Assembly: GCA_037178975.1 (NCBI GenBank)
Contig: JASJZH010000005.1
Coordinates: 1,612,001 to 1,676,000, forward strand
DNA length: 64,000 nt
DNA from: Oscheius tipulae
Lineage: Eukaryota > Nematoda > Chromadorea > Rhabditida > Rhabditidae
Reading direction: 5' to 3'
Each line of letters starts with the position of its first letter. Within the stretch, counting starts at the first letter, position 1. The notes below the pieces were generated by a model. The model was not told the origin of the DNA, ran no database searches, and saw nothing but the letters and a program-made list of their open reading frames with translations. The translations under genes were made by a program, and so were the position numbers. Shown piece by piece: positions 57,722 to 64,000 of this stretch.

Positions 57722-58338
57722 TATGGATGCCCCGAATATTCCTGTTCGCTATTTGGGATTGAATGAAGAAGATCAAGAAAGGCAACGGATGTTCAGTTGT
57801 AAGTCGACTCGATGTCTTTTCGAGAAAGGATTCCAGTCCCGCAGTATCAGTTGATCCCGATCGCTAAGATTCGAACCAAATTGGCCCTTCAACTGCGACC
57901 AGCTGATGCGGAAGAGTCGTTTCTGAACTTGGTTTTGTCTGTTACTGATTAACGGCGAGTCAGAGATCCAATCTGTAGACCAATCTGAACAGCTTCTACC
58001 TCGAAAGTGATCTTGAGGCAAGAACCCAAGATCTACTAAAACACACTGACTATATGGGAGAAATGAATCCGGATGCAACAGAGCAGATAACGAAGTATGA
58101 CGCTGCGAGAAAAATACCAAGGATACAGGACATTAGCATCAGAAGTAGGTTCTTCAGAGACGAGTTCTCCTCAGACATCTACAGTCTGAGAATGGTGGCT
58201 TACTTCATGTCTCAAGGAAGATTCGAAAGTGTTAGACTAGCAAGTTACAGAACTCGTTTAGACACCCTCGTGAAGATTGTAGGTGTAGCATGACTGAAAT
58301 CAAGAGAGAGTTGAAGAGGGTAGTGGAACCCATCGATT
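57722..58338 (+). pseudogene. Partial tandem copy of the fusion gene's kinase part
   Basis: The start MDAPNIPVRYLGLNEEDQER parallels the fusion gene's start ([13 protein letters not shown]), with a donor at GTAAGT. 58,130-58,240 has RFFRDEFSSDIYSLRMVAYF (helix F, compare [11 protein letters not shown]). 58,281-58,338 has CSMTEIKRELKRVVEPID and a stop, out of frame by one base. N-lobe and catalytic-loop exons are missing or scrambled, and there is no CARD or caspase part. Confidence 0.55.
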
Positions 58339-58615
58339 GACTGTCGATCAAAACTTGTCTCCTCTGATGAGGGAGCTGATCACCAAGTGTAACACCATTG
58401 AGAGACGAAACAGGGATGAGAGAATCTGTTCTCTCGGCCTATGACCAACTGCCATTTAATTTGAAAACCATCTCGAGAAGAATGGTTACAAGCCAATCTT
58501 TATTTGATTGGTTAGAAGAATAAATAGTATACAGTATTGTGTGTTTGATAGCGTAATTGTGGTTGAACTCCCACTGTTCCTTTGACTGCCCTATTGAACC
58601 TCAACCCGAATTCAG

Positions 58616-61600
58616 ATGGCTAATGTTCCCGAGGTCGAGTCCATGGAAGTCAACTACTTGGGAGAAGAGGACAACCAGAATCTGAGAATCAACCAAATGA
58701 ACGGTTTGTCTCTTGATAAAACCAAAATTCCCATTTAGCTCAGAGCAACGAGCCATTACCAATGTGTGAACTTGTGAAGGAGAGTGATCTGGGACAAGTG
58801 GAATCTCTGGAGAGGGACGAGACAGACACAGAGCTAGAGCGTATCAGTTCAGGCGCATTTGGATGGTACGACTCTTTTTTTATCGAGAGTAGGCTCTTTA
58901 AGTGTCTTCCTCCGCGTTAGACTGGATGGATCGACCAGGGCCCTGATGTCGGTACATTTTATGTACGAGGCTCTGAGACAGACGAGACCCAACGTTGCAA
59001 AAAGGGTGGAAGTGGCACGACTGGATAGTACAGCCGACGGGATACCGAACATCTGCTTTGACAGAATTGCAGTGGGTTTTTTTTTCCATTCGAGCACTTA
59101 ATCATTCATTTAAGCATCCGTTCGTCTTGCAGCCCCGCTTTATGCTCGGTCCCAGTCTGAATCTGAATGATGTTACTGACGTCCTTTATGAAAATGCGCC
59201 TTTAGGCACGCTGTATAAACGTAACTTTCTACTGTTTTAGCTGTAACTCCCTTTTCTAGACGTCGAAAGGGAAGACAAATGTTTTGACGACACAGTCATC
59301 CTCCAGTTCGCGTATCAGCTGGCCACAGCCATTGAATACTGTCACCAAAAGCTGAAGATTATACACAGGAACATCAACTCCAAGAGGTCTTTTAGTTTAT
59401 TTATCGTGAAACTTTTGTTCAGCATCTTTGTTTTCCAAGTTTCAACGGGGCGTTTCTACTTGAAGCTGGGAGGTTTTGTGTTTGCCAGAAAAGTCTCGCT
59501 AAATGATGCACTGTCCGCCAAGTGAGTCCCTATTTCAAAGCTTACATCCCACTATTCTCAGTACGAACAGGATTCTTCGTTTCTCGGCTCCGGAGACTCT
59601 TCAAGATAGCTCCGATGTTGCTTTCTACAACTACTCTAGCGACATCTGGAGCTACGGAATGGTTCTTGACTACATCGCTCACAATGGAAGGTAAGAATGC
59701 TGTCCTATCGACCGACTGTTAGCTCCTTTTAGAAATCCGTTTGAGGGACTGAATCACAGGAGTCGGCTGAGAAGAGCCTTGTGGGGGAGTGACGAAACCA
59801 AAAAAAAAAGACCAGAACTGCGTGTTGATCTGCATCGTGATCTGGTGAGGCTGATCGAGGCTTGCTACAGGTCTGAGGAACGTGGTGACGATGGAAAAAT
59901 CCTTCCGCTGGAGACCCTCCGTCCAACTGCAGTCGAAATTCGCAGCTTCTTGGTTGATCATGGCCATCAGAACTTCATTCAGAGCAATGCGAAGTATTGC
60001 CAAGTATATACTTTACAATCCGACCGCCGTTCTCTACTCGAAACCAACAAGAAGAAGTTGACTGAAAATATGAGGCTTGAAGAGGTCTTTCCGTTTCTCC
60101 AGGCAGCCGGAGCTATTCCGTATATTGTCTTGGAGAGTATAAAGGTAAGTTTAATCCCTCTTGGTACCTTTTGAATATAGCGGATACAGTTCGGTTCGCT
60201 GGAAATATGTGTGGAAAGAAAAAAAAAGGAAAAATGATTAATATGGTTGATGATACAAGATCCAAACTATTTATCCTACTTTTAAGATTTGCAAGAGGCG
60301 TCCGGGTGCGACACAGGTCAACCCTAATCTGGGATAACATTTGACAGTTTCTGTAGCCTTTCCTGTCAAGTTTAGAGTTGACAAGTCGAGTCAGAAGTGA
60401 GCCAAGCAGTTCAAATTGCGGAGTGCATTGGGTCGCTCCGCCAGAAGCGTAAGCGACCGGTACTATGATGTCTGTTGTTCTGTTTGTATGTGTTTGTTTG
60501 CTGCCCGAGGCCACGGAGCAAAGATGGCAAGTCAAAAGTTATTGGCAATTAGGTGACAAGACAGTGGTGAGCTGAAAGTGGCCCAACTCTAAAAACACTT
60601 GAGTTTAATGCGCAATAGCACAGAGGTATTGAACAAACCGTATACGGGTGCTTTACCTCCTGGACCAATAATTCACAGCCATTTGCAGAGATACTCTGGA
60701 CTCCAAGCACGACAAGAACTCTTGAAAGCTGTTGAAGACCATGGAGACGATGCCTTCGAATCTCTTTACAAGTCATTCGTATTCAGTAAGCAGTACGAAT
60801 TGGCCGCTCTACTTCAACCGCCAATGGAACTGACTGGCCATCTGAACTTGCTAGTGGAGGGGAAAGATGGGCCCTCTGCAGAGGACCAATTGCAAGTCTG
60901 GAAGAAAAATTCTAGCAACGTATTGCGTCTTTGATTCATGATTATGATTATTTCTTTTTAGATTTACAGGAACTTCTCTTCTCCCAAAGGACGCTGTCTT
61001 ATTATCAACAATCGCACATTTGCCACCATGCCTGAAAGAAAGGGAACAGAGGTGAGGAATGAGGCCCGGAAAGACTTAACGCGTTTGAAGAAATCCAGTG
61101 ATTAAGAGCGTTTGTCTCGTAACGTAATTCAGCCCACAGGGTGCGCCAGAGAAATCGAATATCGCGGGTCAAAGATGATTTTTTAAACTATGAGATGTTC
61201 TGTCATGTTATAACACTTTCCTGCACTAACTTTGTAGAAAATTACAAAGCCAACAAAAACAACGTCTTGGCCTCCCCGATAACCGATTTGTGTTGCACAG
61301 CATTTTCTCTTTTCAGATCGACTGCAAAAACGCGCAAAAGTTATTGGAGGAGCTCGGCTACGAAGTCGTAGTCCGCAATGACCTAAAAGCTAGAGAGATG
61401 ATCAACGAGCTGTACAACTTTTCTCAAAATAGAGACCACGGAGATTCTGTAATTGTCCTGATCCTTACACATGGAGATGCACGTACCTTCAAAGGTACAT
61501 TTGTTGCAGCATTTCTAGATACTCTTCAGGCACGGATGGTGAGCCTGCCCATATTGACAGCGTTCTTTCAATGTTCAATGGCCAAAAAGCGCCTCATTTA

Positions 61601-62157
61601 GCCGACAAGCCGAAGATATTCTTGTTCCAGGCTTGCAGAGGAGGTTAAAAGTTTGAAATTTGACTAAGCAATAGTTTAGAAAGCTACGACGATGGCGTTT
61701 ATTTGAACGAGGAGGAAACAACTGTGATAGATGCTGTCCCCAAGATGAGAGCTCCGGGGCTATTTCTTCCGAGTGAAACCGACTTTTTCATTGGATACGC
61801 AACACCCCTTGGCTATGTCGCTTACAGAAACGAGAAGACAGGCTCGTGGTTCATTCAGGCCATCTGTGAGGTGAGATTTTAACATTCTTAAGACACTCAA
61901 GATTTAAGATATTCAGCCGCCACGCAAAGGAGTATGATCTCTGTGAAATGATGACGCTTATCAATGGAAGGATATGCGGCGGTAGTGTGTTATACTTTTT
62001 TAAAAGTACATTTTTCCCAGCTAAAACCTCGGAGAACAACCAGAAACAGTCGCCGGAATGGTTACATCGCCTCCGCAAGAAGTTCTACTTCTTCCCTGGG
62101 TTGTCGAATGACCAGCTTGTCTCGCCTTCGCCCACCCCCTCACAAATATTACAGTGA
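58616..62157 (+). CDS. ced-3: Pseudokinase-CARD-caspase fusion protein, CED-3-like, about 750 aa
   Basis: Exons: 58616-58703, 58739-58865, 58903-59071, 59133-59220, 59260-59386, 59423-59521, 59562-59690, 59733-60144, 60689-60919, 60962-61051, 61317-61494, 61530-61643, 61680-61870, 61909-61981, 62021-62157. All phases agree (2,253 nt). Residues 62-350 form a kinase fold: glycine loop [20 protein letters not shown] Lys is Met87 (RALMSV); HRD is HRN (Asn195); DFG is GFV (217-219); [17 protein letters not shown] and LRPTAVEI are kept. So ATP catalysis is lost. Residues 373-457 are a CARD ([25 protein letters not shown]) close to that of CED-3. Residues 495-750 are the caspase: CLIINN, His572 in LILTHGD, Cys615 in [17 protein letters not shown] and KKFYFFPG. 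Kinase end and CARD share exon 8 without a stop. Expected role: apoptotic protease with a built-in regulatory pseudokinase. The start Met is the best in frame; expression is unproven. Confidence 0.85.
60145..60688 (+). other. Large intron in the CARD of the fusion gene, with repeat
   Basis: At 544 bp this is the longest intron of the gene. It splits the CARD (donor AAAG/GTAAGT, acceptor ATTTGCAG). It contains copy 3 of the dispersed repeat at 60,478-60,575, so the length may come from insertion. Confidence 0.7.
60478..60575 (+). repeat. Dispersed repeat, copy 3
   Basis: GTTTGTATGTGTTTGTTTGC, GAGGCCACGGAGCAAAGATG and ATTGGCAATTAGGTGACAAG match copy 1 (12,285-12,400) in order and spacing. Confidence 0.6.
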
Positions 62158-63240
62158 CTGCTTCCAAACAAACACGTCCATTACATCTGATAAATGGGGT
62201 GAACCATTTTATTGGATTGTTGACAGCAGTTTGGATATAAAACTGAATGAAACTTCATTATCGACAGTCTATTGTACTTGATGATTGACAAGGATAGAAA
62301 GACGTCTGTCTTCCAAAAGTTATACAAGAGGAGCATCAAATACCGAGACAAATCAGAGGGAAGAAGGTTACAGTCTAAACATGAAACATTGAATGTGGTA
62401 ACCGCCGTATACCAACTTTTTTACTCTCGACACAGTAATCATTGGAGTCTAGAACATGAAGACAATTCTCAAACTCCTACTTTTTCAACATTGTTGTGTT
62501 TCACCTCCTTCTTATATTCATCTTTTCTGTTCAGAACATAATAATTTCAGACATCGTTTGCTTTCGAAATTCCAGCTAAAAGAAGGAAACTGGTCCTTCG
62601 TTTTAAACTTTGTTTAATACTTATTTTTCAGTTTATTTTTCAGATCTAGGAATTCGAAAGGCAGTTACTAATCTGCTTACCATTGACATAAGTTTATACT
62701 CTTGGTGAAATATTTGACAGATATTGGAGTCTGAATCAGAAGGCGATTCAAAAAACAAAATATTGTATCACCGCTTTCTTATACTAGCCTCTTTGGGCAA
62801 AAAGTAATGGGTTGACAGGACAAAGTAACAAAGCATCCCTCATTTCATTCCTATACCCTTTACTAACTCGGACAGTCATCTTTCCGATTTTTGATATTCG
62901 ACCCGGATTATATACCTCACCCCTGCATTTCCCCGGATGACGATTTTTTAAAATCACCAAAGTAGCTTCTTTGAGTGCAGGTAACTTCTGAATAGTGTGA
63001 GGCACCTCATTGAAACTATCTGAGCCAATCCACAGTCATCAGGACAGTAGGATGTGGTAATACCAAGTCATGAAACCCTTTTCTTGAACCCTTATTCAAT
63101 TCAGCGAAACTGGCATTTTGGCGATCTTTTTGCTAACTATTTTGAGTAGAAAACGACTTCGATAAGCCCTTCGGTTTTCATTGACCTGTACTGTTGTCCT
63201 CAAAAGCGTCTTTCACAAAATGTCGCTATATTTAAAGCGT
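62158..63240. other. No gene recognised
   Basis: A plus frame (62,272-62,541) and a minus frame (62,784-63,005) have no supporting splice sites or motifs. Confidence 0.35.
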
Positions 63241-63244
63241 ACGT

Positions 63245-63740
63245 TATTCGGCTACTACTAACATCTTAATAGTGGGCGATATAGCGTTCCGCAGCCAGCT
63301 CAATGAAGAATCTGACCTTGCAGCCGAGCTCGTCACCCTTCCGACCATCTCTCAGAACTTCGCTACTGCTAGCATCTCCGAAGAAGACTACGACTTCATT
63401 CAGAAGATGAACATTGTGTTCAATCCTGGAGACATGACAGCCGTTCCCTTGACTACTGCTATGCGAAAGGAAAGGACTAACCGTGTTGACGTCTTGATCG
63501 GACAGGACCTAATGAAGTACTTCGTGAAGGAGGATGAGCCACGAATCTACCTGCCCTCAGGACTTTTGCTAACCAAGACAATGTTTGGTTGGACAGCCAG
63601 TGGAAGAGGAACGTGGCCTCTGCCAGCATCCGCCAGCTGGCAACACAGCACTCCCGATCGGTTATTCGTCGTGCACCAGAAGACATGTAAGGCATCACTT
63701 TCGATGTTCCGGTCATCAAGTGTACCAGGCGAGTCACAGG
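63245..63740 (+). mobile_element. BEL/Pao protease fragment
   Basis: An open frame without a Met encodes SQLNEESDLAAELVTLPTIS, NRVDVLIGQDLMKYFVKEDE and IYLPSGLLLTKTMFGWTASG, the C-terminal half of the Pao-type aspartic protease domain (IGxD...TxFGWxxSG). It continues open past GRG but with unfamiliar sequence. Fragment only; orientation opposite to the left-edge gag fragment. Confidence 0.7.
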
Positions 63741-63744
63741 TGAA

Positions 63745-63870
63745 TAGGCACATCCACCGCGTTAGTCGAAGTCTTGACTACCACGGGGCCAAACAGGTCG
63801 ACTCCTGTGTTTTGAGACAGAGAGTATGTCTCTCCATCTTTCTTTCTCATTGCCTCCTGTCTCTGTCTTT
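63745..63870 (-). mobile_element. BEL/Pao integrase fragment
   Basis: The minus strand reads MRKKDGETYSLSQNTGVDLF, GPVVVKTSTNAVDVP; TGVDLFGP is the start of the Pao-type integrase core. It faces the protease fragment, so the two come from a rearranged or from two different elements. Confidence 0.55.
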
Positions 63871-64000
63871 CAAAAAGAAAAAGTCACTACGTCGAAAAGT
63901 TAATTGTCTCTTATTTCAGACTTTTTCACAGACCTGCTCAGTCGATTTGGTCCATGTCAGGATCGGCGTTCAGGAGAGCTGCGACGATCAGAGCCAGCTC

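Noticed and set aside
58866-58920. Acceptor TTAG at 58,920 for intron 2 of the fusion gene
   Set aside because: It gives an in-frame TGA at the junction. The acceptor TTTAAG at 58,902 restores the frame and the expected GAFGCVF glycine-loop sequence.

Overview
The window looks like a nematode genome segment. The evidence is a gene with a CED-3-type CARD and caspase domain, many 35-45 bp introns with TTTTCAG or TTTTAG acceptors, an RTE-type LINE with an IKRGVRQGC motif, BEL/Pao retrotransposon pieces, Tc1/Tc3-like and pogo/Tigger-like DNA transposons, and Helitron remnants. No species can be named from sequence alone. All exon models were made by eye.

Layout. 0.5-3 kb: BEL/Pao gag fragment (minus). 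3.1-3.7 kb: first kinase-like fragment. 5.0-7.3 kb: a nearly complete UDP-N-acetylglucosamine pyrophosphorylase-like gene (minus). 8.2-10.9 kb: a LINE endonuclease region split by a Tc3-like transposon with long TIRs. 10.9-16.5 kb: three kinase-like genes (minus). 17-19.7 kb: Helitron and pogo/Tigger remnants. 20-27 kb: multi-pass membrane proteins, more kinase-like genes or fragments, and pogo-derived MITEs. 28-30.3 kb: an inverted, internally deleted copy of the 10.5-13.8 kb kinase/LINE block. 30.5-35 kb: a Tc1 remnant, kinase-like genes and a Helitron Rep fragment. 35-36.2 kb: two small secreted cysteine-rich genes. 36.8-49 kb: gene-poor DNA with arrays of a short motif whose minus strand reads ATGTTTCA, and two small paralogous genes. 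49.6-50.4 kb: C-type-lectin-like gene. 50.8-54.5 kb: RTE LINE containing a 1.2 kb foldback element with TTA target duplications. 54.7-56 kb: two small unknown genes. 56.8-62.2 kb: kinase fragments leading into the fusion gene. 63.2-64 kb: BEL/Pao protease and integrase fragments in opposite orientations.

The most important locus is 58,616-62,157 (+). A 15-exon model, in phase throughout, encodes about 750 residues: a pseudokinase that has lost the VAIK Lys, the HRD Asp and the DFG Asp, followed in the same open frame by a CED-3-like CARD and a caspase domain that keeps its catalytic His and Cys (QACRG). No methionine precedes the CARD at the place where CED-3 would start, which argues that kinase fold, CARD and protease are one polypeptide.

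The window also holds at least ten related kinase-like genes or fragments in both orientations. They show graded loss of catalytic motifs, tandem and inverted duplications, truncations and in-frame chimeras. The fusion therefore sits beside a fast-evolving, lineage-expanded pseudokinase cluster. The same-strand TGTTTCA-core arrays resemble the core of the nematode piRNA promoter motif and are the second most interesting signal; small-RNA data are needed to decide that.
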